From the NCBI GenBank assembly GCA_018136815.1, contig CM030934.1:206627-270626 (forward strand): 64,000 nt of DNA, written 5' to 3'. Positions 23,468 through 33,803 of the stretch are shown here, one piece after another. The stretch is from Isochrysis galbana. Its lineage: Eukaryota; Haptophyta; Isochrysidales; Isochrysidaceae. Numbering within the stretch: position 1 is the first letter of the stretch; each line of letters begins with the position of its first letter. The notes beneath the pieces are model-generated. The model was not told the DNA's origin. It did not search any database and worked only from the letters and a program-made list of their open reading frames with translations. Position numbers and translations under genes: made by a program.

Positions 23468-24517
23468 TCACCCTAATACTCGTTCACTCCATACGAATGG
23501 ATGTTTTGTCGAATGACGAGACATCGTCTCCTGTTTGATTCCAGTCCACTCCAATACCAGAGAATCCAGCTTGAGCCTTCCGTCGCCAACAGCGTTCGCG
23601 AGTATTTGAAATCCACCATCTGTGATACCTTGGTTTCGAGACAAATCGAGTTTCGTGAGCGTCTTATTCGCACTGAGCATTGCGATCAGATCGTCCATAT
23701 GTTTGTCCGTGAATCCACAGGATCGCGCACGAAGGGTAGGCACCTTCAATCTAGGCAACAGCCTCAAAATCTGATACGCGTGTGCACGTTCCAAGTGCAA
23801 CTCCTTCAAATTCGACAGCTCTGCTAAAAGGGGTGTATGTGTTGTAAGACACACTTTTATTATTAATCTATCTAACTTTTCTAGGTGTTTATGAAGAACC
23901 CTAAATTCGTCTTCATTGACACGATCCAATTCAATACTCTTGAGATTAATGCGCTCACAAATTTCCTTGATGTCGTGAGCACGATGAGCAACATCTGACA
24001 CACGATAAGCAATATCTGACACATAGAGATGGGACAGATTCTGGAGTTCGTTCACTTTCGATGCGAATGCTTGCAGCCCTTGCCGACCTAGATTGTTTTC
24101 CGATATGGACAGTGTCTTTAGCTCGGAGAGGTGGTGTGCGTATTTCATGAATTGACACATGCCTCTCCAATCGAACTCATTATTACTTATATCAAGTTCC
24201 GTCAGACTTGCCCTTTGGGCGTTAGTTATCAGCTTCTCCATCCCAGGATTGGTTATGCCGCACGATCTCAGATTGAGGACCTTCAATGAAGGAGGCAACA
24301 ATGGGACGAAATCTCCTAGTGCATTGAGTCGAAGGTGGAGCTTTTCGATTGCAGCCGCCTTCTTCCCCCGGCGCGATTTTGGATCTCTCCTCGACCCTCC
24401 GCGTTGGCTTCAGCGGACGAGTTTCACTTTAACGATAGTTCGAACCCTTCGTTTGCGTAGTTTTGCGCTCTCTTTCCGTATTTCTTCGCGCATGACGAGC
24501 GATCGCGACCTCAGCAT
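23468..24517 (-). pseudogene. Leucine-rich-repeat protein frame with one in-frame stop
   Basis: The minus frame from 24409 to 23468 encodes about 313 residues of ribonuclease-inhibitor-like leucine-rich repeats: LKVLNLRSCGITNPGMEKL, LTELDISNNEFDWRGM, LKTLSISENNLGRQGLQAF, LTKLDLSRNQGITDGGFQIL. The same frame continues upstream to an ATG at 24517 through a lysine/arginine-rich leader, and is cut by a single TGA at 24412-24410. It is therefore a recent pseudogene, a base error, a small undetected intron, or a recoded stop. LRR domains mediate protein binding; no partner is suggested. Base composition is distinctly more AT-rich than in the other genes here, which could mean transfer or a different mutational history. 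The LRR identity is strong; the gene's integrity is doubtful. Confidence 0.72.
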
Positions 24518-24883
24518 TCGTCGCACGGGGAGGGTTTGTTTATCGTATGATTCCGGAGTGTTTACGTTAGTTTTCTGAGCCCAAGGTCGTTGGGGTTTGG
24601 GTTTCTTGTGAGTGTTTTTGTAGCAACTTCGTCGAGTCCCACCGTGTTCCCAAACGAGTCCCCCCGAGTTCCCGAGTCTATACCCCGAGTCAAAGAGTCA
24701 ATACAAGTCAAGCACGCGCCTGAGCCACCCCCAGTCGCCTGCCACCACCTCCCACAAGCCTCCTTCCGCACTTCCGCGCCCACCGTGCTCCGTGCGTGCG
24801 TCGTGCGTCGTGCGTCGATCACCATGCCCGTAGTCAACCCCGAGGAAAGCTCCATGAGCTCCCCACAAGAACCGCGTTCCGCG

Positions 24884-25204
24884 CTAGCTGCCGGCGCGCC
24901 CTCGCAGGCAATCTCCAAGAGTGAGATCAGCCTTGCTCTGACAGTACCCCGTCAGCCCTAACCGCAGCAGAGGCTCGCTCGTAGCCTCTCTCGAGATGGA
25001 GGCCAGGCGGAACTTGGACCCATCGAAGAGGCGGGCGTTGACTGCGAGTGCCGCCTCCCATGCCCGGTCGATTGCGCCGTCAAGCCGCTCGTGCGTCCGA
25101 CGGGAATGACGGTGCGAGAACTCGACGACCACGTCTTCCGCCGCCGCGGGTCGCAGCAGGCAGAGCAGCAGCGAGAAGCCATCGGCCGCCTCGCCGCAAG
25201 CCAT
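24884..25204 (-). pseudogene. NUDT22-like Nudix hydrolase, first exon only
   Basis: From the ATG at 25204 the frame gives about 80 residues that look like the N-terminal domain of NUDT22-type UDP-sugar diphosphatases. It has VVVEFSHRHSRR, a helix with AIDRAWEAAL, then ARLFDGSKFRLASI and LLRLGLTGY. The family continues from that point with a conserved segment and the Nudix box, neither of which I can find downstream. A weak donor-like GTCAGA follows TACT. The rest is therefore missing, very diverged, or lies beyond an intron that I could not bridge before the LRR frame at 24517. The family assignment comes from the spacing and the LFDGSKFR / LRLGLT pair, and is moderately secure. Activity is not expected from this piece alone. 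Confidence 0.58.
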
Positions 25205-25879
25205 CTGATCCGCTCGATCTCCCTCGCTCCCTCTGCAGTGTGAGAAGAATTTTCGGTCAGATTTTCGTCGAGTAGTACATCGAGAACGGCTCCCCGCCTG
25301 CTGCTCGTCGCTCTTGCTTCACTTTACTGCGTGAGTAAAGACGTTCCCACAGAGTGGAAGCAGGGGACGCGCGGGGGGCGCGAGGCACCCGCCGTCTCGC
25401 CACACCTTGAGTGAAGCCACTAACTGATACACCGTACTTTAACGGTAGTAAAGTAGAGGCTGGCGCTTCTTGGACTTGGACACGACGCTTTTCGACGAAA
25501 AGAAATTTTCGATGGACGAATAAAAACATCTGAAGATTTGGGGCTACACACCTGCTAACTACTAAGGACGCGTACCTAGTACCCCCCTGGAGCGGTTCTA
25601 AGATCAAATGTAGAGATTTGGATTTGGCAAATGGGTGGGGCACTTCAGAACAATTCCAATAAGTGATTTCACATTCACATTTCACGGTTCACGGTCTAGC
25701 ACAATAGTCAATAGTGAATAGCAATAGTCACCGTCGGGGCATCAGTTTGCAGTTTGCAGCTTGTATACAACGTGTATTTTTATTTTTAACCATTTTTATG
25801 GGTCGCGGCACGGCAAAGGAACGGGAACGGGGCTAGCGCTCACTCAAGACAGAAGACTGACGAATTGGAGTGGCCCATA
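25205..25879. other. Intergenic region, nothing recognised
   Basis: Includes the short AAACATCTGAAGATTTGGGGCTA element near 25527-25550 that also follows repeat C at 11597. There is no coding sequence I can support. Confidence 0.4.
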
Positions 25880-26060
25880 GGGCCTGAGACCTGAGAGCAA
25901 TGAGGAAGGAGCAAGGCCGGCGGCGGGCGCGGCGAAGGAGACGACTTCAGAGGTGCTGACGGGCTGAAGCCCGTTAGCAGAGGAAGGCGGGCAGGCGGGC
26001 TTGGGCGAGGGCGAGGACGGCGGCGAGAGCGATATCGAGCGAGCGGCGAGGGGCGAGGGC
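25880..26060 (+). repeat. Interspersed repeat C, copy 2 (partial)
   Basis: It shares GGCGGGCGCGGCG and GCGGGCTTGGGCGAGGGCGAG with 11360-11610 and 53426-53700, in the same orientation. It is more diverged and contains a small GACGGGCTGAAGCCCGTTAG insertion. Confidence 0.5.
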
Positions 26061-26577
26061 GAGTGAGAGGAGTGCTGTGTTGGCAGGGCTGGTGTGGCGA
26101 GGAGAAATTGTAGGGTACGAGTGTTACGAGAGCGAGAGCGACGGATGACGACCGACGACAGGACGTCGGATCCAACGATGCTGAGAACAACAGGATACAC
26201 CGACTCACGAACGCACCGGAATCATTCACCCAAACCAAGCAAAACATGAAATAATCGAGACCCCCAAATCGCCGATAACTCAAACACGCCGCGAGAGACG
26301 GAGAGAGAGAGCGAGAGAGAGAGAGAATCCGCAGCGATGGCCGGAGCGTGTCTCCGATTTAGATTTCCCACGAGGCGGAAAGTCCGAAGAGGAACGTCAT
26401 TATGTTATTATGTCGCGCGACCGCGACGATCACTTTGGATACAGATCGCAGCGAGATATCCTTGCGATCGAAGAAATCTTGCCGTTGAGCGTGAACCTTC
26501 TAGACGTTTCTATCGAGCAACCCTGAGTGGTACGCGCGCTCCGTGGTGTAATTATCAGGGAAAATTAGCCCAACCCC
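26061..26577. other. Region holding a possible truncated gene start
   Basis: A GA-rich block (26288-26326) precedes an ATG at 26337 and a 100-codon plus frame rich in arginine. The frame runs straight into the LINE-derived insertion at 26594. Its peptide resembles nothing I know; it may be a disrupted gene or chance. Confidence 0.25.
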
Positions 26578-26593
26578 AACCCCAACCCCTGAA

Positions 26594-26941
26594 CAATAAT
26601 CTTCTTAAAAGTCTCCGCTACACGTGCGGCGTGAGGTAGTGTGCTAGTGGACCTCCCTTCTACCCAACCTTAACCCCTAACAACCCCCTTCCCCTTTCCC
26701 AGTTCCCTCTTTAGCGGAGAGCTGATTCCGGGGACCGGGGAGGCCGCGCGCACTGCCTCGGCCAGGAGTTGGAGTGGAAGGGGCGAAGACGGGAGGATCA
26801 TGTCGACGTCACTGTTTGTCAGTGGGGCGGCCTGCAAGCGCTTCGGCTCCGGCGGCTTGGGACGGCCCCTGTGGGGCGTCGTGACTGCGGCGGGCTGGGA
26901 GGCAGGAGCGCTCCATCGTTCGAACTATAACAATAGTTTTG
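26594..26941 (-). mobile_element. Internally deleted LINE derivative, 348 bp, with target-site duplication
   Basis: It is flanked by the 16-bp duplication AACCCCAACCCCTGAA (26578-26593 and 26942-26957). Read on the minus strand it begins with the LINE 5' leader AAAACTATTGTTATAGTTC and the first ~35 codons of ORF1. It jumps near 26790 into the LINE 3' untranslated region and ends with the TTAAGAAGATT terminus. So it keeps both ends and lacks the whole ORF2. Because the duplication brackets both ends, the short form may have moved as such. Confidence 0.82.
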
Positions 26942-27028
26942 AACCCCAACCCCTGAAAGCGCAAAGCGCGCGCCGTAGGTATTAAACATCGAGAATGGGC
27001 CATCATGTGAATATTGTTGTAAAAATAA

Positions 27029-27480
27029 CTACGGACATTTGATGGCTCCATTCGATTGATGTCCCATCATTGACGGAACGACACCTGGCGAGTTAGATGT
27101 GCGAATAATGCCCGCCGCCTCCATCTCGGCGACGTGCTTGTCGACAATGGCTCTGCCTTCGTCTCCCATCTTAGACGGAACGTGGCGATGAGCCGTAGCG
27201 CCGGGGAGTAGTGGTAGCTCCACTTCCATGACGTGGGTGTGCTTGGGGTTCTTGGGGTCGAGAGCGAACGCGTCGACGTGACGAGCCAACAGGCGGCGCA
27301 CACGCGCCTTCTGCTCCGGCTTCAGCTGGTCGTCGGGGTCGAGTTGGCTCGAGTCGAGTAGTGTGCGCTGCGCGTCGGTGAGCAAGGACTCGGGGTCGTT
27401 GTCGTCGGTAGAGAGGGAGCGGTTAGCCTCGTCGAGTATGTACTCAACATGAGCCGAAGCTACCGGAGAGTAAGTAATAA
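27029..27480 (-). mobile_element. Ty3/gypsy pol fragment, truncated before the RT core
   Basis: The 27029-27385 frame reads LTDAQRTLLDSSQLDPDDQL, RVRRLLARHVDAFALDPKNP, HTHVMEVELPLLPGATAHRH and VAEMEAAGIIRTSNS. It is co-linear with the same region of the 21.1-22.3 kb element but clearly diverged from it. It stops where the RT core should begin. The upstream frame extends to about 27480. Confidence 0.85.
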
Positions 27481-28113
27481 GCGGGTAGCGTGACGCCCCG
27501 ACGCCCCCCGGCCCATCATAACTTTAACTTTATTTATAACACCTCGGCGTATATAGATGTATAATTATAATGTAACTGAGCATTAGTACAACTACTCCCA
27601 CTAGCCCGGTACTAACACGACAACCCTCAGTGCCCCTGCCCGTGGCCTTAAGGCTTAAGGGCGCGCTCCTTCGTGTCCTCCTGCGGAGTAACGCGTCACG
27701 CGTCACGCGCCCCCCGGTTGTGTATGATGTGCGAGCGGCTGCTTGACGCCGGGACCGCCCGGCAGGCTCGTCTCATGCCCCTCCCCCCTCACGAAGAACA
27801 TCCGCGGCACCGTCGTCGATCGCAACGGCGAGGGGAGATGCAGCCGCAGCGCTGCAGCGCCCCCTGCCCCTCTGCCCTTGCGTCGCGCGCGCAATGGGGG
27901 TGCCTGGGAGACAAAGCTGGGCTTGTGCATGCCTCTGGCTGCGATGCGAGTCCTGGGGCCATAGAGCTGCAGGGGAGGCTACTGGGGGGGCGAAGAACAC
28001 GTTGCTCAGGAATTGAGTGGGCATGGAGTACTTGTAGTAGGAACACACAACGGCTTTTCTCACGTAATTTTGTAAGAGGTTCGGACTTTACGCCAAAGAG
28101 GCGGATCTACAAT
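27481..28113. promoter_or_regulatory. Region upstream of the ABC transporter
   Basis: No gene is recognised. The section near 27530-27600 is AT-rich, and the rest leads into the (CT)n tract that precedes the transporter. A distal promoter role is only positional inference. Confidence 0.3.
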
Positions 28114-28468
<355 letters not shown>

Positions 28469-28565
28469 TGTGTCGTCGCTCCTCCGTCGCGCGCTCTTGT
28501 CTCTCCTCCCTCCCCCCCCCCCCCCCCCCCCCTTTTCTCTCTCCCTTCCCTCCTCCTACCCCCGC

Positions 28566-31500
28566 ATGACTCCCCGCCCCCTCGAGGCCACACCCCTCGT
28601 CCCAAACCCTCCCTCCTCCGCTGCAGAGCCCCTCGCTCCCGTCTCCTCTCTCTTCTCCTTTTCCACACCCCTCGACCGCCTCCTCACAGCCACGGCAGCC
28701 CTCTCCTCCCTCGCTGCGGGCGCCTCAATTCCCCTCGCACTCTTCCTCATGTCGCGATCCTTCGACGCCGCCGCCGCCTCCGGATCAACCGGCTTCGACC
28801 CAGCCCCCATGCAATTCAACGCGTTGGCTCAGGTGCTCTGTGCTCTCCACATAGCGCTCTTCGCTCTCCTGTCGGCCGCCTGTACGCGAGTGGCGCAGCA
28901 CCGACAGGCTGGCCGCCTCCGTCGGGCGCACACGCGCGCGTTGCTTCAGCAGGAGATGGGCTGGCACGATGATCACTCGCATTTCGAGCTGCCCGCGCGT
29001 GCCGCTGCGCAGCTCGCGGCCGTCGAGCGCGCCCTCTCGCAAGAGACGATGCAGCTCTTTGAGAACGTGGGCATGGTCAGCGTCTCGGTCGCTATAGCCT
29101 TCTATGTGACCTGGGATGTGGCCCTCGCCGTGCTCGCGACCACGCCGCTGCTTGCGCTCGCACTCGGGCTCCTCCGCCGCGGCGTCGCCTCATCCAAGGC
29201 ACGCATAGGCGAGGCGTACGCAGCGGCGGGCGCGCTTGGCGCTGAGGCGCTCACCGCGATTCGCACGGTGGCGTCGCTCGGGCTCGAGGGGCTAACCGCG
29301 CGGCGGTACGAGACGCACCTCTCGTGCGCCGAGGAGGTCGCCGTGCGGCAGGGCTGGTTTGATGCCGCCATCTTCGCCTGCGCCGTCGCCGCGAGCAGCT
29401 TCTTCATCGCCGTTGGCTTCGTCTATGCGGCCTTCGCCATGTCGCACGAGGTGCTCGCCTCCGCCTTCCCCTATTCGGTCAGCGTGCGTGCGGCGCCCCT
29501 GCTGCGCGATGCCGGGCTCGACGCGCTCGCCGAGCGCGTCGCCAATCGCAGCACTGAGCTAGCGTACTGCGCATTCGACTGCGGCGACCCGTATGCATTC
29601 ACCAACCTCGACTTTGGGTCGCTGCTCGGCATCAGCCGCGCCAACGGCTTAGGCCCCACGCGCCGCTTCTACCAAATGTCATCGTGCGCCAACGCAACGC
29701 GCCCGCTTGTCCCCTTCATGCTCACTTGCTCGTCGGCCGCAACGATAGCACGCAACCCCAACATGCTCCACCTCTTTTCGCAGTCGAGCGCCGGCGGGAT
29801 GGAAGAGTTGGTCGCAGCGCGCGGTTCTTTCTTCCCGTGTACCTACTCACTCGGCGACGTCGTCAACGCGCTGCTCGCCATCTACCTGGCGGTGGGCCAG
29901 CTCAACATGCTTCTTCAAAACCTCGACATCATCATGGCCGCCCGCCGCGCCCTCGTGCCGCTGCTCGCCACTATCCGGCGGCATGTTCCGATTGACCCCT
30001 ACTCGGACGAGGGCGCCATCCCGCCCTCGGTCAAGGGGCACATCGAGCTGCGTAGCGTCGTATTCGCCTACCCGGCGGCGCCCGAGCGGCTCGTCTGCGA
30101 CGGCTACTCGCTCGAGATCCCCGCAGGCCAGATGGTCGCTCTATGCGGCCCTTCAGGCGGCGGAAAATCGACGGCCATCGCGCTCATCGAGCGCTTCTAC
30201 GACCCACTCGAGGGCGTCGTGCTACTCGACGGTGTCGACCTGCGCAAGCTCAACGTGCGCTGGCTGCGCAGGCAGCTCGGCCTCGTCGGTCAGGAGCCCG
30301 TTCTCTTCACAGGCTCGGTTGCCGACAATATCGCCTACGGCTGCGAGGGCGCAAGTCAGGCCGACGTGGAGGAGGCCGCGCGTGCCGCCAATGCGCACGA
30401 CTTCATCTGCGGCCTGACGGCAAGCTACGACACGCCTCTGGGCGCGGGCGGCGGCAGCCTGTCGGGCGGCCAGAAGCAGCGGATCGCCATCGCGCGCGCC
30501 ATCATCCGCCGGCCTGCGGTGCTGCTGCTCGACGAGGCGACGTCGGCGCTTGACTCGAAGAGTGAGCGCGTGGTGCAGGCTGCGCTTGACGAGATCATGG
30601 CGGCGGAGAAGCGAACGACTGTGGCGATTGCTCACCGTCTGAGCACGATACGCAATGCCGACAAGATTGCGGTCATCGAGCACGGACGCGTCGTCGAGGA
30701 GGGCACTTACGAAGACCTGCTTGATGTCCAAGATGGCGTTTTTGCGGCGCTTGCCCGCCGGCTTGGCGACACGCGGGCCAGCCTCACACCTGGCCATGCG
30801 CCAGGCGGCGGCACCCAATTGAGCCGTGTGTCGAGCGGCACCAGCCTCGTCGTGGGCCACGGCTCCGAGGGTGCGCCGCCGGAGGACCTTTCGTGTGAGC
30901 CTCGCCAGCGGCGCATGCGGCGCGCGTCGGAGGAGATTGCGCTGCAGCCGCCGCGCCCGTCAGTGGTCTCCATGGCACGCCGCCTCTTGCGAATGCAGGG
31001 TGGCGTTGACCGCGCCCTCATCCTCCTTGGTTGCTGCACCGCCGCCGTTGACGGTGCCGTGCCCGCAACGACGAGCTACTTCCTCACGCAGATGCTTGTT
31101 GCGCTTGTCGGACAGAACCCCGTCCGAGTCATCGACGACGTGCTTGGGGCGGGCGCCCTCCTATTCGGCGTGTTGGTTATGCAGATCGCGGTGTGCACGC
31201 TCTCGCTAGGGAGCACCTCAATGGCTGCGCACCACTTGACACGCACGCTGCGCTCGCGGGCAGTCCGTGCATTCTTACGTCAACCAATGGCCTTCTTTGA
31301 GGAGGAGGGGCACTCATCAAGCGAGCTTTCCGCCTTTCTCGAGGGGAACGTCGGGCTTGCGCCGAGCCTCACCGGCGAGAAACTCGTGGTGGCTACTCGG
31401 CAAGTGAGCACGTTTGTTACGTGCGTCTACGCCATATTCCGCTTCGGCTACTGGCAGCTCGCGCTCGTCCTCTTCGGGTGCATCCCCCTTTTTGCGCTCG

Positions 31501-32840
31501 CTGTCTCAGTGCAGCTTGTGCTTCGTGGATTGGTTGGCCGCGCTAGCGAGGGTGGCGCTGCCGTCCGCGATGCCGGCACTGCCGTGCTCGCCGAATGCCT
31601 CGGCGCCATCCGCACTGTCGCCGCTTTCGGCCTCGAGCAGAGCTTTGCCAATCGCCTGGCCGCAGAGTCCGACGCGAAGAGCCGCGCGCTCATGATGAGC
31701 GCGTGGCTTGTCGCGCTCGCTGTCTGCTTCTCGCGCATCGTGCCGAATAGCACGATGGGCGCCGCACTGTATTACGGTTCTACGCTCATCGAGGATGACG
31801 CCAATGAGCTTGCTGCCGAGGTGCGTGGCGTCCTTTCTTCGGAGGCTACAGCGGAAGCCGCGTACGTATTTAGCGACCCCGGCACGGGCTGCGTCGAGGT
31901 GCACACCGAAATCCTGCTGCGCCGCCTCTTGATTCCGCTTGTCGTAACAGCGCAGATGGGCCTAGCCATGGGGATGGTCGCGCAGCTCGCGACTGGTACC
32001 GCGTCCGCGGTCGAGGCGGCAACAATGGTCGTCGGGTGCATCGACCGTTTGTCGCCCATCGACCCGCTCTCAGAGGCGGGTGAGGTGCTTCCTTCGGTGA
32101 AGGGCGCGATGGAGTTGCGCGACTTGGTCTTCGCTTACCCTGCCGCCCCGGGCCGCCTCGTCTGCAACGGCTACTCGCTTGAGATCCCCGCAGGCCAGAT
32201 GGTCGCTCTATGCGGCCCTTCAGGCGGCGGAAAATCGACGGCCATCGCGCTCATCGAGCGCTTCTACGACCCACTCGAGGGCGTCGTGCTGCTCGATGGC
32301 GTCGACCTGCGCAAGCTCAACGTGCGCTGGCTGCGCAGGCAGCTCGGCCTCGTCGGTCAGGAGCCCGTTCTCTTCACAGGCTCGGTTGCCGACAATATCG
32401 CCTACGGCTGCGAGGGCGCAAGTCAGGCCGACGTGGAGGAGGCCGCGCGTGCCGCCAATGCGCACGACTTCATCTGCGGCCTGACGGCAAGCTACGACAC
32501 GCCTCTCAGAGCGGGCGGCGGCAGCCTGTCGGGCGGCCAGAAGCAGCGGATCGCCATCGCGCGCGCCATCATCCGCCGGCCTGCGGTGCTGCTGCTCGAC
32601 GAGGCGACGTCGGCGCTTGACTCGGCGAGCGAGCGCGAGGTTCAGGCTGCGCTTGACGAGATCATGGCGGCGGAGAAGCGAACGACTGTGGCGATTGCTC
32701 ACCGTCTGAGCACGATACGCAATGCCGACAAGATTGCGGTCATCGAGCACGGACGCGTCGTCGAGGAGGGCACCTACGACGAGCTCACAGAACGCGGCGG
32801 CGCTTTTGCGCTCCTTGTGGCGGCGCAAGACGAAGAGTGA
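28566..32840 (+). CDS. Full-size ABCB (MDR/P-glycoprotein-type) ABC transporter
   Basis: Intronless 1424-aa membrane exporter laid out TMD1-NBD1-TMD2-NBD2. ATG 28566 is the first ATG in the frame. Each NBD has Walker A GPSGGGKST (about residues 527 and 1216), the Q-loop in LGLVGQEPVLF, signature LSGGQKQRIAIARAI (about 630 and 1319), Walker B VLLLDEATSALDS and the H-loop AIAHRLSTIR, so both sites look competent. TMD1 has an unusually long, Cys-containing extracellular insertion before its last helix (about residues 305-430), and TMD2 has a shorter one. ABCB proteins export hydrophobic compounds, lipids or pigment derivatives using ATP; the substrate and membrane here are unknown. The two NBDs are nearly identical in DNA (30114-30706 and 32181-32773), pointing to gene conversion. 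The upstream region carries a long (CT)n. Confidence 0.95.
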   Translation: MTPRPLEATPLVPNPPSSAAEPLAPVSSLFSFSTPLDRLLTATAALSSLAAGASIPLALFLMSRSFDAAAASGSTGFDPAPMQFNALAQVLCALHIALFALLSAACTRVAQHRQAGRLRRAHTRALLQQEMGWHDDHSHFELPARAAAQLAAVERALSQETMQLFENVGMVSVSVAIAFYVTWDVALAVLATTPLLALALGLLRRGVASSKARIGEAYAAAGALGAEALTAIRTVASLGLEGLTARRYETHLSCAEEVAVRQGWFDAAIFACAVAASSFFIAVGFVYAAFAMSHEVLASAFPYSVSVRAAPLLRDAGLDALAERVANRSTELAYCAFDCGDPYAFTNLDFGSLLGISRANGLGPTRRFYQMSSCANATRPLVPFMLTCSSAATIARNPNMLHLFSQSSAGGMEELVAARGSFFPCTYSLGDVVNALLAIYLAVGQLNMLLQNLDIIMAARRALVPLLATIRRHVPIDPYSDEGAIPPSVKGHIELRSVVFAYPAAPERLVCDGYSLEIPAGQMVALCGPSGGGKSTAIALIERFYDPLEGVVLLDGVDLRKLNVRWLRRQLGLVGQEPVLFTGSVADNIAYGCEGASQADVEEAARAANAHDFICGLTASYDTPLGAGGGSLSGGQKQRIAIARAIIRRPAVLLLDEATSALDSKSERVVQAALDEIMAAEKRTTVAIAHRLSTIRNADKIAVIEHGRVVEEGTYEDLLDVQDGVFAALARRLGDTRASLTPGHAPGGGTQLSRVSSGTSLVVGHGSEGAPPEDLSCEPRQRRMRRASEEIALQPPRPSVVSMARRLLRMQGGVDRALILLGCCTAAVDGAVPATTSYFLTQMLVALVGQNPVRVIDDVLGAGALLFGVLVMQIAVCTLSLGSTSMAAHHLTRTLRSRAVRAFLRQPMAFFEEEGHSSSELSAFLEGNVGLAPSLTGEKLVVATRQVSTFVTCVYAIFRFGYWQLALVLFGCIPLFALAVSVQLVLRGLVGRASEGGAAVRDAGTAVLAECLGAIRTVAAFGLEQSFANRLAAESDAKSRALMMSAWLVALAVCFSRIVPNSTMGAALYYGSTLIEDDANELAAEVRGVLSSEATAEAAYVFSDPGTGCVEVHTEILLRRLLIPLVVTAQMGLAMGMVAQLATGTASAVEAATMVVGCIDRLSPIDPLSEAGEVLPSVKGAMELRDLVFAYPAAPGRLVCNGYSLEIPAGQMVALCGPSGGGKSTAIALIERFYDPLEGVVLLDGVDLRKLNVRWLRRQLGLVGQEPVLFTGSVADNIAYGCEGASQADVEEAARAANAHDFICGLTASYDTPLRAGGGSLSGGQKQRIAIARAIIRRPAVLLLDEATSALDSASEREVQAALDEIMAAEKRTTVAIAHRLSTIRNADKIAVIEHGRVVEEGTYDELTERGGAFALLVAAQDEE

Positions 32841-33117
32841 GACCCGCTTCATCGGTAGGGCCCACAGAGGGTCCAATTTACTTCTAGGGTCATAGCCGGC
32901 GGCCTTCTTATCTCGCCTGTACCTACAAGCGCACGTCTCTCACCCTGCTTGCTGCACCTAGACGGCCATTGCTTTCTGGCTGAAGAAGCGGGTGCGGATG
33001 AGAGCGCAGAGCTGGGTGCACCTAGTGGTGCACTTGGGATGGTAGTAGCGGACGTCGGAAGGAAACCATCAGTGGACAATCATTGCCACTCTCGTGGGTT
33101 TGTGCAGCTCGGTCCTG

Positions 33118-33430
33118 GTTGCGTGGCCTGCACCCGAACCGCGCAAGATTCGTGCATGATGCTCTCTTTCCTCTCGCTTTTACCCCATTCATCCACCCCA
33201 AGCCTCGTGGAGAATGCGCAACAGCATGTACTGTTCTTGCACTTGACATTTGTCGTCATTATCAATTGATTGTGTTACGTGGCCTCCACCTGACAACCGC
33301 GCGACATTCGTGCACGATGCTCTCTTTTCTCCTGTTTTTGCCCCGTTCAACCACCCCAAGCCTCGTGGAGAATGCGCAATAGCTTGAACGATTTTTGGGC
33401 TTGACATTCGTCGTCATGCTATCAGTTGAA
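33118..33430. repeat. Two 156-bp tandem copies downstream of the ABC gene
   Basis: Units start at 33118 and 33274 and share CGTGGCCT, ATGCTCTCTTT, CACCCCAAGCCTCGTGGAGA, ATGCGCAA and TTGACATT..TCGTCAT, with scattered substitutions. No coding role is apparent. The stretch 32841-33117 before it is untranslated or intergenic with no other feature. Confidence 0.82.
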
Positions 33431-33612
33431 TGTGGCGCGTGCTTCTTCTTGCCCTCGGCCTGCCGGGTCAATCACACATTTTAACAACTATTTGTTACCA
33501 ACTTCCCATTGGCCATCGGGCATGCCTTATGGCAGAGGCCTCTCTCGAGGGTCAGCCAAAATATGTACTATAATAGAAAGAATCGCCCAACACCCAAATA
33601 TGTAGCAAATAT

Positions 33613-33795
33613 CCTGGATGGGAAATACGGTGCTGGGGCCTCCAAATACAGCCAAATACATATTTATTTGGCCTCCGGCCAAATACATTTCAAATACATT
33701 CGAGGCCTACAACCCAGGACGCGCTTCAAATACAGCCAAATACATATGTATTTGGCCTCTGGCCAAATACGGTAAATACGTATTTCCCATCTAGG
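33613..33795. mobile_element. hAT-like MITE, copy 2
   Basis: A 183-bp relative of 20096-20279, with ends CCTGGATGGGAAATACG and CGTATTTCCCATCTAGG (one mismatch in the inverted repeat). It is flanked by a perfect 8-bp duplication GCAAATAT at 33605-33612 and 33796-33803. It differs from copy 1 by a small number of substitutions and short indels. Confidence 0.9.
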
Positions 33796-33803
33796 GCAAA
33801 TAT

